DNA of 64,000 bases, taken from NCBI RefSeq assembly GCF_032854445.1, contig NC_088303.1, positions 17,927,501-17,991,500 on the forward strand. The letters run 5' to 3'. The position numbers were made by a program, and so were the translations under genes. How positions within the stretch are numbered: position 1 is the first letter of the stretch; each line of letters begins with the position of its first letter. The notes below the pieces were generated by a model. The model had not been told where the DNA came from. It saw only the letters and a list, made by a program, of their open reading frames with translations, and did not search any database. This DNA is from Liolophura sinensis. Taxonomy: Eukaryota; Mollusca; Polyplacophora; Chitonida; Chitonidae. This document shows positions 22,545 through 35,100 of this stretch, piece by piece.

Positions 22545-22890
22545 GGAGGCCTTCATGGCCTAGTGTTTAGCATGCTAGCGTAGCACAAAGACCCAGGAGC
22601 CTCTCACCAAAGTGATTGCTGTGAGTTCATATCCAGCCATGCTGGCTTCTCCGGTCATACGTGGGAAGGTTTTCCAGCAGCCTGCGAATGAATGTGGGTA
22701 TGCCCGGTTTCCTGTCATCGTAATACTGCCCACAGTTGCATATTCAGTTGACGATCATTTGTAACTTTGCAAAGGCTTGTGGTGTATGCTGGGCATTTTG
22801 GTTTTCTGCATCCATAAAACTTGCTGCCATCGTGTAAATAGAAAATTCTTGATTGAGTGTGGTGCCAAAACAACTATCAAATAAATCTGT
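22545..22890 (+). mobile_element. SINE, family 1, composite copy
   Basis: A full tRNA-like head (GGCCTAGTGTTTAGCATGC ... GTGAGTTCATATCCAGCC) is followed by the body. The block equivalent to GGTTTCCTCCCACCATAATG occurs twice (about 22709 and 22800) with unrelated sequence between, so this is a nested or recombined pair of copies. The tail is AACAACTATCAAATAAA. Confidence 0.75.
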
Positions 22891-24241
22891 GTGGAAGTAC
22901 ATGTTGCAAGTGTAGTGTACTAGCCAGACTAAAAATTCTCTAGGAGTTTCCTTGTAGTGTGGGATTAGCTTGCTTGTAGTTTGCCTGTGAAACAGCATAG
23001 ACCATTGACCAATTCAATTCTACACCCTCAGTAGATGAAGGAATGGTAGTGAAATGACAGAAGCTTGTTAATATTTGAATTATAGGTTGCAAGTTTGATC
23101 ACTTCCCTCAAATTTAATATCTGCTATGATATAGTCACACCACACATGTACCAGATTTAGTGACAATCAACCAGTGGTGTGATTTATTTTCTTGCCCAGT
23201 GTTTGGTGACGATTTCTGTCCCAACTGGTTATGTTCAGTGTAAAATTAGATAGTTTACAGTCTTGATTTTTTTTTTTTTTTTGGCTGGTCATGATACTAC
23301 AAACATTGGCTGACCAATTTCTCTGTGCCAGGTGTGGGAAGATAAACAAAAGCCTTGTCTTGTAATTACCCTCAGTTAACCCACGTCTCTCACATGTGCT
23401 AGTTTTTAGCTCCTTTGTCTCCCGGCTTTGGTATGGTGTTGGTGTAGTGTATTTGTATATGCCCATAGATTCCATTGCCCAAGCTGCCAGAAAGATTCTC
23501 TATGCCTGATCCATAATGATAAACACTCATCCTCCTGAGGAAGACTGGCTGTTATCCACAAAATGTTTTGCACTAAAGAAAAAAAAAAAGATGGAAGAAG
23601 AACAAAGTTATCATTTCAACAACAGATAAATTTCCAGATACATTTTAGATCAAAACATAATTGTGAAATTCTCGTCATTATCCTGTTAAAGAGTGAAAAG
23701 CATATGTATTTCACACACATATTCATCCTCAGGTTAAAGGTCTGTCTGTCTGGTAGAACTCTAAGGCTATATGGAGACGTTTTGGAAATCATAGGATACA
23801 TCATTTATTAGCTATGTCAATCAGCTCCGTAAGTCGCTGTCTGTCTGTCTGTCCATCTTTTGGTCACACTGTCAAATGTTTGACATTTTATCTATTACAA
23901 CAGAGTATTCCCCTTAACAGGGACCTTAGTGCAAGAAGGTGTTGAGCAATCATAGCTGTTTCAAATTTGTGCTTTTTTGTTTATGAATTTACTTATTAAA
24001 TTGATTTTTCATAACTAACTGAAGAATGTTTGAGCTTTTGACCTTATGAAGTATTGGTAAAATGTGACTAATCCGCATCAGACCAATTTTGTAGGAATGT
24101 TAAATTGGTACAAAATTATGTGTAGGGTCTGCCTATATGTAAATTAAGTTGCCTTTTCCTAATGAAGCTGATTTAAAGGTGATCCATTTGCCTATCACAC
24201 GTACATTTGTGTGACATCATCTATATATGGCTGGTTCTTTC
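22891..24241. other. Non-coding DNA
   Basis: No exon recognised. A T-run lies at about 23267-23282 and a short (CTGT)n at about 23838-23855. Confidence 0.4.
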
Positions 24242-24452
24242 CTCAAGCTTCCTTTCCGGTCGTTTCGTGGGAAGGTCTGCTAGCAACCTGCGGGCTTCCT
24301 CTCCGGCTGTATGTGGGAAGGTCTACCAACAACCTGCGGATGGTCGTGGGTTTCCCCTGGGCTGTGCCCGGTTTCCTCCCACCATAATGCTGGCCGCCGT
24401 TGTATAATTGAAATATTTTGGCATAAAACACCAATCAAATAAATAAAAATGA
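24242..24452 (+). mobile_element. SINE, family 1, with internal 47-bp duplication
   Basis: 5'-truncated. The GCTTCCTYTCCGG ... GGGAAGGTCT ... CAACCTGCGG block is present twice in tandem (24247-24293 and 24294-24339). The usual core and the AACACCAATCAAATAAATAA tail follow. The two halves differ at several positions. Confidence 0.9.
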
Positions 24453-26545
24453 ATCTTTCCTCAAACATAGTATTTTTTGCATGTAAATAAGTGTTGTTTA
24501 CTAGATGAAGATGTCATTAAATGTTTTATTTGCTTTTTAAATTAAATGTTTTTTGCTTTTAAAATGTAATGTTTTCATCGGTGGGCAGGCTAGCCATGCA
24601 GTGAACTTCATTGATATATTACTGTTGCATTGAAGCCACAACAGACCATGCAGGAGTATATATATATATATATATGACTATATACGATTACAATGTATCC
24701 TGCTGATACGGTCCATTCACATTCCACAGAATGTAAGAGGATACAGGTTTTCAGTGGACTATTATCGCTGACAAGGCAATATGACAAAGCTGGACAATGG
24801 GCAGGGGAGAGACAATGCTGGACACCTGTGTACCGATGACAGAAACAAACACCCTCAATAAACCTCCGCTGTAGTAACCCCACAGCTGAAGTACTAATGA
24901 CTGTTCATAACCAACCTTATATTTGTTATTATGTAGTCCAATACTGTCATCAGCAGATACGCTGTGATCAATATTGTTTAATATACAGCAACAGGTGTGG
25001 CATTTGTTTGAATAATTTGCATATTTTATGGTACCTCATTTCAACCAGAATTTGGAAAGTTAAAAAAAAAATTATCAAATTTATTACAGGAGGTTATGTG
25101 TATTAATCAGTGTATTCCTGCAGATCAACGGACCTCTTAATTAATGGATTGTATCTCTCTTTAGTAACACAATAAAACATTGTTTGAAATACAATGTTTC
25201 AACTTCCATTGAACACAAAGGTGTTAACATATTGCTTGAAGCTGTCTTTGTTGTTTGGTGAATTTTCATCATTTTTCGGCCATTTTGATGTGATACTCAA
25301 GCCTTTTATACCGTATGCTTTCTTATGTACATCTTTCTTTTTGCAAGAAAGCTGTGTAAAAAACATTTGCTCAACATGAATTCATTACACCAACATGACA
25401 ACTGACAATGTCCTTACTCTGTGTCACTCCCACTACATTCTGTGCTTGTGATGTGGTTTTTATACATCAGTTTGTCATAAGTTGTTTTTTTTTCTACATG
25501 CTCATAGTTTTGGTTGTTAACTCAGAACGAAAAGGCTGTGCCCTTTTTCCTTAATCAACCCTCACCCAATGAGCTCCAGATTTTGACAAACCTCATCAAA
25601 ACAAAATGTCAACACAATAGGGATTCCAGCACGACTAGTTCAGCGGAAGTGCTTACAACAGACTCCTCACTGGAACACATTTCACATCTGGACGGGTTTT
25701 TATCACTTTAATACCTTAGATACTCGGCTAATCTCCTATTTCCAGTCCGTCCATGCTAAATTTTTATACATGGTATGCTGGCTTAGCTTATGGAATTAAT
25801 GATTAAAATCTGAAAGGAGAAAGAAGTAGAATATTTTGTGTGTTTCTTTTCGTTTTTTTTTTTCTTTTTCACCACATGATACTGAATGTTTTGGCATCTC
25901 TTTGTGTTTGGCTGTTTATTGGCCTGCCAAGGATTATGCATTGTGATAGAGAAGTAAATTTGTTCTGTTTTTTTTTTTATCTAATTTGGGTCTTTCTAGT
26001 ACATGTGTACAAAGCTGCTGTTTATGTGTACAGGGTATTAGGGCTTTCTTCTTGGCATACATGTACATGATACAGTTAGCCCAAAATGGAGCAAAATTTC
26101 TGCAAAACTTAATCTACGTTCTGCTTTAATATTTTCAATGGATAGTTTTAGTGTTTATGTGTCTTGAAACATTTCTGAGCACAAATGAAAACATCTTAGA
26201 GCCAATCATTGTTTACACATGTATTTTTTGATACATATTTGCATATTGTTTCAAACACTGTATGGTGAAGAAATTTTTTTTTCGACATAACGTATTGTGA
26301 ATTGAAGATAAAAATATGGTTACTTTAAATTCAGGAATTCAGGGTTTTAATTGCTGGAATGTTGAAGAATATATGTATGTAGAAAATGTTGCGTAACAAA
26401 AGATAGGGTATTTTACCGCAGAAAACACATCCAAACAATAAGAATGATCTGTACATACCTAATCTCTGTGATGCTGTTTGGGCTTGTATATTTATCATTA
26501 TTGACCTGCAGCATGTCACTGTACATGTTGAAATGTTACGGTTTG
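24453..26545. other. AT-rich non-coding DNA
   Basis: Contains a short (TA)n at 24657-24675 and several T-runs. Small open frames (for example 25514-25711) have no splice borders or recognisable family. Confidence 0.4.
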
Positions 26546-26815
26546 GGCCTCCATAGCCTGGTGGTTAGCATGCCAGTGCATCAGAATGACCCAGGAGTAT
26601 CTGATCAATAAAATCGCTATGAGTTCAAATCCAGCAGGCTTCTTGTCCAGTTGTACATGGGACTACATGTACCAGCATCCTGCAGATGGTGGTTGATTTC
26701 TCCTGGCCTGTGCTCTTTTTCAGCCCACCATAGTGCTGGCTGATATCGTATAGGTGAAATTTTCTTTAGTATCATGTAAAACACCAATAAAATAAAAAAA
26801 ATAAAAATAAATAAA
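26546..26815 (+). mobile_element. SINE, near full length, family 1
   Basis: tRNA-like head GGCCTCCATAGCCTGGTGG, TTAGCATGCC, B-box GAGTTCAAATCC, then CCACCATAGTGCTGGC and AACACCAATAAAATAAA. It is diverged in the middle. Confidence 0.85.
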
Positions 26816-26965
26816 GTACTGTCTGTCTAAATATGTAGTTTGTGCCTCCTCCCATTGCCACATTATCTCTCTGAAAGTTTGTTTCATTACTTATTTATCT
26901 GAATCAAATACAAACCCAGATGTTTTATTGTTCCTATTTAAATTTCCAGACCAATGTAACATACC

Positions 26966-27119
26966 GTACGTGGGAAGGCCTGCCAGCAACCTGCGGATGG
27001 TTGTGGGTTTCCCCGGGTTCTGCCAGGTTTCCTACCACCATAATGCTGGCCGCCGTCGTATAAGTGAAATATTCTTGAGTACGGCGTAAAACACCGATCA
27101 AATAAATAAATAAATAAAC
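26966..27119 (+). mobile_element. SINE, 5'-truncated, family 1, little diverged
   Basis: Starts at CGTACGTGGGAAGGCCTG and runs unbroken through the core, ATATTCTTGAGTACGG and AACACCGATCAAATAAATAA. It is the copy closest to the apparent consensus in this window. Confidence 0.92.
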
Positions 27120-27192
27120 TATTTAACATATACATTGCACTAAGATGGATTTCTTCATGAGATAAAGCCTTCTATTGCCACCATGTTACCAT

Positions 27193-27199
27193 GTATATA

Positions 27200-27260
<61 letters not shown>
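27193..27260. repeat. (TA)n microsatellite
   Basis: About 33 TA units with one G interruption near the left end. Confidence 0.95.
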
Positions 27261-27265
<5 letters not shown>

Positions 27266-27384
27266 GGTGCCTGTTAGCTTAGAGCATTTTTCCGCTCTTG
27301 TGAAATTTTTGAATACACTATTTTGAAACCAGTTTCATGTAACATAGTATTTTAAGTGGTAATGGATAATTGTATACTATTGGA

Positions 27385-27445
27385 TACTCTGGTTTCCTCT
27401 ACCTCATAAACCTGAGTTCAATAACACCGATCAAATAAATGAATA
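27385..27445 (+). mobile_element. SINE 3'-end fragment
   Basis: CTGGTTTCCTCTACCTCATA, AACCTGAG, then AACACCGATCAAATAAATGA. The middle of the tail is deleted. Confidence 0.55.
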
Positions 27446-27729
27446 CCTATATTCTCACATCAACAAAAAATGAAAAAATTTTTAAAAAACACAGACTGAA
27501 AAATACTTCTTAAATTTTAGTTTTTTATGTAAATGTCCTACACATGTATGCTTTGCCACTATACAAGATGGGATTAGTTTAGATTTTCTAAATAAGCAAA
27601 TCTTTTCTATGAAGTAGATCAAACTGACAGGCTGCACATTTCAGGAATGTATTATCTATTGTGTGAGTGGTGTGACTTCGTAAGAATGTTCCACTGATTA
27701 TGGTTGTGACACTCGATTTATAGTGTTCT

Positions 27730-28537
27730 GCTTTTCTGTTGCTTTGATCTGCATGTGCAGGGCAGATTTAGCAGAATTGTGCATGTTTGCTGCTCTCTGA
27801 TGCATGAAGGACATAGTTACAGGAATCACGTTTGTCTGTTGCTCTCTGGTCCACAAAGCACAGATTTCCTGGAATTGTGCTTGTCTATTGCCCTGTGGTC
27901 TGTACAGGGCCCATTAACTGGAATTGTTCTTATTTGTTGCTCTTTGGTCCATATAGCACACATTCACTGGAATTGTGCTTGTCTATTGCTTGTCTGGTCT
28001 ATGTAGCACACATTTGCAGAAATTGTGCTTGCCTGTTGCTTCTCTGGTCTATGTAGCACACATTTACTGGAATTGTGCTTGTCTATTGCTTCTCTTGTCC
28101 ATGTAGCACACATTTACTGGAATTGCGCTGGTCTATTGCTTCTCTGGTCTATGTAGCACACATTTACTGGAATTGTACTTGTGTATTGCTTCGCTGGTCT
28201 ATGTAGCACACATTTGCAGAAATTGTGCTTGTCTGTTGCTTCTCTGGTCTATGTAGCACACATTTGCTGGAATTGGGCTTGTCTGTTGCTTCTCTAGTCC
28301 ATGTAGCACACATTTGCTGGAATTGTGCTTGTCTGTTGTTCTCTGGTGTTTTAGCACACATTTACTGGAATTGCCTTTGTTTGTTGCTCTTTGGTCCATG
28401 CAGCACACATTTGCTGGAAGTTTGCTTGTTTGTCAATTGTTCTCTGGTCCATGTTGCACATAGTTGCTGGAATTGTCCTTGTTTGTTGGTCTCTGGTCCA
28501 TGTAGCACACTTTCACAGGAATTGTTCTTGTTTACAC
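27730..28537. repeat. Minisatellite, 50-bp unit, ~16 copies
   Basis: The unit is TGTAGCACACATTTACTGGA, then ATTGTGCTTGTCTATTGCTT, then CTCTGGTCTA. The spacing is exactly 50 bases in the centre (28051, 28101 and on), and the edges are more diverged. Open frames on both strands follow from the repeat. Confidence 0.95.
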
Positions 28538-29079
28538 ATTTTAATGACCTGTACAAACATATAGTACCAGTATATTTAGTTTGCCTGTAAGTTATCATTA
28601 CCTTAGGATTTGATTCACATTTTTTTACACCTTGTTTGCTTCAGTTAGTTATACTCTTTTGTTTATACAATGAGTTTTGAGGTTATGACATCTGCTTTCT
28701 AGATGATTTAGCAGACTGTAAGCCAGATCATATTCCCTGGCTCTAAATTACACCCAAAACTCATCTTCCCCTAGACTGTTTTGAATATTGCACATCCTGT
28801 TGTAGAGTGTCTAGTGTTATTTTTTATTTTTTATTTTTTATTTTTTGCGCCAGTCTGTGTTCAGTCACTATTAACCTCCAGATGCACTCTGTATATTGAG
28901 CTACACCGAAAGGATGACAGTCTATTTTCTTGATTTCCAGAATCCACTTGTTCTTAAATCTGGTTGAGAATTTAAGGACAGATTACATTTCTGCATACAT
29001 CATGGGCATACAGATGTAATGTGTGAACAAACACCAGCTGCTTGGTTCATAGGGTTTGTTCTTTCACATTGTTATGCCT
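28538..29079. other. Non-coding with a (TTTTTA)n run
   Basis: A short TTTTTA repeat lies at 28818-28846. Nothing else recognised. Confidence 0.45.
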
Positions 29080-29610
29080 TTTTTAAGCATTGTCACTCCA
29101 CTCTCATTAACCAATACTTTTATAGTATGTCACCATAGCAACCCCTGCGAATGATGCCATTAATCTGTCATTAGAGACATCCACTTGTAGATTACCAGCT
29201 CTGTGGATAATTAGACATTTGCTGTAGGATTTAGCGCCGGCTGGCCTCCCCAGATTGCCAGACGTGTACCTTTCACCGAACATACATCTTTAATGGACAG
29301 TGTTTTTAGGCAAGGTCAATTACCTAGCCATGTCTTTATGAAAAAGTCGCTGGTTGCAGCAAAAACTTCTGACTTTTGGCCAGTGGCTAGCAGGGCCGTA
29401 ATTGTCCAGCAGACATTAAACCGCCCTGACATGGTTCTTACCCCTGACATTCGCAGGGAGCCACCAGACAGGCCAAAGTCCTGAAAGAATGCCGTGGCGG
29501 ATTAATTATTCAAAACAACATGACAGATTTCATATTGTGTTTTAGCCCTTGATTTTTATCTGTCTGGCTCAGAAGAGATTTATTTGATTATCCCCGCCCC
29601 AGAATTTCCT
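29080..29610. promoter_or_regulatory. CNE-like complex sequence island
   Basis: The clearest such island: about 500 repeat-free bases of balanced composition with many homeodomain-like cores (CTCATTAACC, CATTAATCTGTCATTAG, GATAATTAGAC, GGATTAATTATTC) and GC-rich patches (TTAGCGCCGGCTGGCC). A 63-codon ATG frame at 29293-29484 has no recognisable family, and I do not call it a gene. Confidence 0.33.
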
Positions 29611-30939
29611 ACAAGATGCTCACCCTGAGTGCTCAGGTCAGCAGTCGAGACCAGTACTTCCACCAGACTATAAACGACTTGTTCTTTTATTCCTTTCCAT
29701 CAGCCTGCTTATCCATTCCAGGTATTTTCAAGAAAGGTTCATACAAAAGTAAACTTAAAAAGACATCTTGAGAACAAACCAAAAGGGAAAAATATGATAT
29801 AATGCCAATACTGGAATTCCTCAATAAACTAGGTTTGCAAAGAGTAATGATAGCAGTCCTAAGAGTTCAACGCATATGAATAAGTGATGTGAAGAAGGAA
29901 ATATTGCATTGATATGCTTTGTGGAATTGTTGGTATGCAGGGATAGAGAAGAAGGATGATATACAAAAGCTATAATGTAATTTACTCTACACCCAGTACA
30001 TACTCACACAGGGCAGGGTTAGTAGGTAGTGATAGTGGTTTAGAGCAGTGGTGTCTGTTTCTTTGTTTCTCAATTTCATTTATTGATTTTTAAATTATTA
30101 GACTTACTGAAAGAAATCAGTTTTGGTCAAACATTTCATCATTAGTGTGAGCAGATGGTTGTTGCATGAATTTTACAGATATCATAACTGTAACTTACTG
30201 CTTTTCAGTTAAACTAGCATGAATTCCATTATTCTGTACTAAATAACCCTTGGTGAATCCAAAAGGAACTATTTAGTGATGTCTGCAGGGATTGTGCTGA
30301 GGGAGAAGTTATTGCAATTGATGACTGAAAGCTACATGTATTAATTAATGTTTTTATTCTAGAAACATATCATAGTACGGAAGTTTAAATACAGTGCAGT
30401 TGTTATTAAAATGTTGTTGACCATTCGTGAATTGGTAGAATTAGTGCTATTTCATTTTTAACCCTTTTTGAGGAGTATTTCCAATTGAAGTGAAGTTTCA
30501 CTCGTGAAATTTGAGACACCCGATCTGCTCATTTTAGCCAATTTTAATATAATTCTTGTAGGAATATTGAGTTTCTATTTTCTCACATGACCATCTAACC
30601 AACAACATACTCATATCTTTACATTCAAGTCTGCTAAAGAAATGTAATATTCCACTTTCAACACTACTAATATCTGTCCCAAATTTTAGAAGAATTAGGG
30701 TAGTAACCTCTCTTTGCATCCAAGTATTCAAGGTATTCTCAGACATAATTAATAGGTGTGACTTTTGTGTAATAATGGGTGTTCTTATCAAAATTATAAA
30801 TATATCTCTAGTAGTTATCCTATAGAACGGTTGTGAACTTTGCTGGTGTGTAAGTACGTGTATGTAACACCTGTTATGGACTCCTGACTGTGTTAAGACA
30901 TTAACGGCATCCTGTTGTACCAAGGTATCTCTTAACAGC
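29611..30939. other. Non-coding DNA
   Basis: No exon with convincing borders. A minus-strand open frame of 129 codons at 30534-30923 has no recognisable domain and is probably chance. Confidence 0.35.
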
Positions 30940-31350
30940 TAGCTACCAATAACCCAGCCAATTATATTACAGGCTCTTTTGGTAACTGCCAAAGCTGACA
31001 CATACATAAATGTGTTTAAGGGAACGGGACAGTGCTAAGGTATATGGCATCCTGGGCCTGGTATTAATTGATTCCTGCAAGGGTTTTAGGCCTGATGGCT
31101 GATCGAGCGGCTGGACAGGGCCGTTCTGGATGAATTAGCCACTCTGATTTAGATGGAATAATGACTGTTTGTGTGTATTAAAGCTGGTCTGCTGACTGCC
31201 TTAGCATATATCAGGCAGTCTGCCGATGGTGATATGACTGCTTGTGTGTAATGGATAAGGGTTGGTGATCCAGTCTGAGCACCTCTCACTCTCCCCCAGA
31301 CTGACCCCCTGTCACTTGACCACCACCATTTCCTGCTAATTTGTACCTAT
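30940..31350. promoter_or_regulatory. CNE-like complex sequence island
   Basis: A repeat-free mixed-composition block with an ATTAATTGATTCC motif (about 31062) and a near-repeat of GATATGACTGCTTGTGTGTA / AATGACTGTTTGTGTGTATT. Function is inferred. Confidence 0.22.
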
Positions 31351-31804
31351 AAAAATTGAGGGTTTTATTGGGAGAAGGGGCTTAAATCTGACTTATTTTG
31401 AAGATTCTGTGGTCTGCTCCTCATTCATTGCAGTTAATCAATTAAATATTTCCATGAGATGATGACTGGTGGAATGCATCTTAGATCAGGGTTGGATGAT
31501 GGGGCAAAGGGGCTTGAAAATCATGCACCCCTCCCCACAGGCAGGGCTTGGAGGTGGTGTTTGTTATCAGCTTTGGGCAGTGTGAGAAATGATCACTAGT
31601 ATGCAATCTGCCAGGGACCTGATAGTGGGTAGGTCATAGGGGGGCAGGCTTGTTGAAAGACCCCTGAAAATTTTGTTTGGTTTAGACATGGCCTCCTTCT
31701 GTGCCCCCAATGAGTCTCTCACCCTTCTGTTTGTTCTCTCTCACATCTGGGGCTTTAATTGGCTCTATGCAGATGACCAAAAAAAAAAAAAAAAAAGCGG
31801 AGCA

Positions 31805-32275
31805 AACAAATGGTATTGAGGTCAGTACACTTGATCAAGGTGGAGGCAACTGAGCCAGGAGAGTAGCTGGGGAAGCTCTTCCATAGAGTTCATCTCAGAT
31901 CTCCTCTTTGTTTTAAGAGATTTACTGGGAGACGGGCTAGAAATCAAGGCCCAGCTCCCAATCAACACTTTTGTTAATAAGCTTGCTGCAGATGTTGGGG
32001 AGCATTGGCCGATGGTGGATTTCCATATCGTTGCTATTCTATCATGGTAATGGGTGACGAAGAGTGCGCCACTGACGGCCTCCCATTTATTCATTCAGCC
32101 TTAAGTTAATGACTTGCCATGTCAAATTGTGTTACATGAAGCGCGCTTGCTGGCTCTAACTCCCCCTGATTACTCACCCACTTCAATCAGTCTAATGGGG
32201 AGGGGTCTAGGACACGAAGACAGTTGCGTCAGGACGCTGAAATGCCGTTGTACCTAGTGTGCAGTACTGCTGCGA
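31805..32275. promoter_or_regulatory. CNE-like complex sequence island
   Basis: Balanced composition, no repeats, with GTTAATAAGC, AAGTTAATGAC and CAATCAGTCTAATG motifs. A minus-strand open frame (31822-32094, 90 codons) is free of stops but has no family or splice support. Confidence 0.27.
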
Positions 32276-34279
32276 CAAAAGATCTCACAAAAAAAGGGGG
32301 AAAAAATGCTTGATTACAAAAAAAAAAAAAAAAAATCCTTGATTAATACGAACCATGTAAAAATTGTGGAAGACTGGTGATCAGCGAGACTGTTTGCTTT
32401 CTTGCTGGTGCTTAATTCCCTGGCTTAAAACGGATGCCAGACCCCAATGTGGACGTATGTTGGCAGGCCTGTCGGAGTCTGTTGGCCAATCTGTGTGATG
32501 GAGTTAGCTACACGACTGTTGAAAAATCAGCGTTTGTTTTGAGATTAAATCCATGTTCTACCTGTACACCAGTGCTTTTAAATTGTCATTGTGTTATTGA
32601 GTTTTTTGTTGCTTGTTTTTGTAATAATCTCAAAATTAGAATTGAAAAAAAAAAGAATGTGAAGAATGCAAAGAAGAAAGATTCCTATAAGGGCTAAAAA
32701 ATTATGTGAAAATGTTACCTGTTCCAAAGAATGAATACAATACTGATATGGAGACTTCTGAAAGTGAATGACTATTGTTCAGTTCAACAGTGCTGTCCCA
32801 CAGAATAAAGACTCCTTGATTTAATTAGGCTTACAATCTGAAAACATTTTCTTTTCATTTAAAAGATCCTTTCAGACAGAGTTTTTGGTCATTTTTCTAG
32901 AAAATTGCAATGCGCAACTATTTAAAAAATGGTGGCAAAAATTGCAGATCATATCATTTACCTTTTTAATTTTTGTTATTCAAATTAAAGCCACTTAATA
33001 TGGCGGCCGTATTGTATTTTGAGCAAATCTTTATACACCTTGTCAAAAACAAATTTATTGAGCTTTCTAAAATTTGATATGCACTAAGTGATACTAGTTC
33101 CATAAAGTGTGAAAAAGACATTTATATTGGTTGTATTTGTGTTCATAAATTTTTGAGATACAGTCAAAAATAACTAATTTTAGGGTTTCAAATTACATAA
33201 ATTCAATGACTTGTATATCAAAACCTGTATGAGTGCTGGAAATTTGTAATTTGCACCAATGTGGCACAAAATATGCTCTTTTCATGTGTGTTTAACCATT
33301 TTAAGCTACCGTTAACAGTGCTCTTGGTAGAAGTGTTAAAATGACATCACCCTATGTCAAAGATGGAAATTTAAGCCCATTCATTTAACTTCGACAATTA
33401 TGTGCTCTTGAACTGCGGTAATTAACTGTTCGTGATTTCTAAAAACGGCTGTGTTTCTTAATATATCATCATCACTGTGTTGCTGATTGACCCTTACAAC
33501 ATTGTTATGTCGTAAACTATCCCTGTGTACTGAAACAGGAGCTGAAAGCCATTTGTGCTGCTTGGAAACCTTGAAACTGCAGGCAGTTCTAGATTAATTG
33601 ATACCTTGTTTTCATTCTCAATGGACATAGAAAAGTTGAACTAGGATGTGGCTTGAAAACAAACTTACTTGATGCACTGAGAATATATGAGTTTGACATT
33701 TGATCATCTTGGACGGGCTCTTGTAGGCTGATTGATGCTGGAAACCCAGTGAATGAGATTTTCTGTTATAATTCCAATTCTGCATCTTTCAGAAGAGGTG
33801 TAAGTTTGTCTCCCCATACACTCTGCAGCTTCTACACAGCTGCGGTGGAATATGTTCTTCACTAGAGTGCAAGTAAACAGATACATCCTGCTATGCAACA
33901 TTTTTTCGAAAGATTTGTACTTGTTTGCTTAAAACTTTGCTGAATTCAGTAACAGTAGCTTTGGAATATGCCAATTAAGGAGTGCAAAATGTAGACACGT
34001 GCTGTAAAGTTGTTTAGGGAATTTTTCCAGTTGACACCTTTCTAATTAGAATTATGCACAACTTGCCAACACAGATTCTTAAGGTTCAGATGAGGTGTCG
34101 AATATGGTACTGAACATTCTTCACATAGTCACATAACTCTTTCTGCTTCAAATCTGGTGTGATGGTTCACAAAGATCACTGACAATCATGGGTGTTTAAC
34201 TTGAATAAACTGAAGGCTTACTCATAACAACAGTTCACAGTGTTGGAGTGATACTAATTGAGCTGCCTGAGATTAGGAC
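32276..34279. other. Non-coding DNA
   Basis: A-runs at about 32319-32335. The stretch 32900-33400 (around TATGGCGGCCGTATTG) reads like an old dispersed repeat, but no second copy is in the window. No exon seen. Confidence 0.35.
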
Positions 34280-34622
34280 TCCTATCTGTGTGAATGGTTA
34301 GAGCGTCCGCCTGAAAGTCGGGAGACCCGGAATCAAACCTGAGTCGAGTCATATCATAGACTTTAAAAATGGTATTTGTTGCTGCCTTGCTCAGTGCTCA
34401 GCACTGAGACATTAGAGCAAGGAACCAGGACTGGTTGGCCTGTGACAGTATAATGTGACTGTGGGGGTATATCATGTCTCCTGTCTTCGGCATGATGCAT
34501 GGACTCACAGTGCCACAAGCAGACACATTATATTTATACACACATAATAACTCCTCATCTTCATATGACTGAAAAATTGGTAAGTATGACGTTAAAGCCC
34601 AAACATGCATTCATTCATAACT
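34280..34622 (+). mobile_element. tRNA-derived SINE, family 2, near full length
   Basis: Head GAATGGTTAGAGCGTCCGCC with TCGGGAGACCCGGAATCAAA, then GACTTTAAAAATGGTA, CAGTATAATGTGACTG, CTTCGGCATGATGC, and a 3' end of ATGACTGAAAAATTGG, GACGTTAAAGCCCAAAC and (ATTC)-like repeats. It is unrelated to family 1 beyond the tRNA head, and the arrangement is one I associate with mollusc genomes. Confidence 0.85.
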
Positions 34623-35100
34623 GCATGCGCTTAATTTGGCTTATCCAGGGGCAAGGGTCCATACATGTTGAATGAAATTACTGCATTGGACGTACAAACG
34701 GTTGCAACTAAAGTGCAACTCAGGTACATAGTTTTATCATCAGTAACATATAATAGCAGGGTACTCATTTTGGATACTAATTTCATTAATCCACCTAAAC
34801 ATTCTTTTATCTTTTCCCCTCCATTGAAAACTGTAGACTGCTTCTCTTTGCATGAATCCGTCTTAATTTTGTATGTTAATAACTTTGTTAATTCTTTGAT
34901 GATTTGTGTTGAACATTGTTTTGGGAATTGGCCTTGAGATTCTTGACCTAGAACGTCTCTTTTGGTTGATGATTGGTATACGAATGTCTACTTTACGCTT
35001 AGAATCACAAGGAAGGTGCATCCAGGCATTATTACTGCTCACCAGTTCTTGTGCAAGACAAATGCACTCCATCATCGAATGGATATCTGATTGGGTGTGA
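34623..35100. other. Non-coding DNA
   Basis: Nothing recognised. Confidence 0.35.

Noticed and set aside
28164-28598. Overlapping open frames on both strands in the 50-bp minisatellite
   Set aside because: They arise from a repeat unit that lacks stops in several frames. There is no start or splice context and no family.
30534-30923. 129-codon minus-strand open frame
   Set aside because: Composition reflects AT-rich DNA. No domain or conserved motif is visible.
31822-32094. 90-codon minus-strand open frame in a CNE-like island
   Set aside because: Open in one frame but with no motif, family or splice support. The block's character is non-coding.
34280-34350. Independent tRNA gene suggested by A and B boxes
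   Set aside because: The tRNA-like part is the head of a SINE, followed by its body and 3' end. The cloverleaf is degraded.
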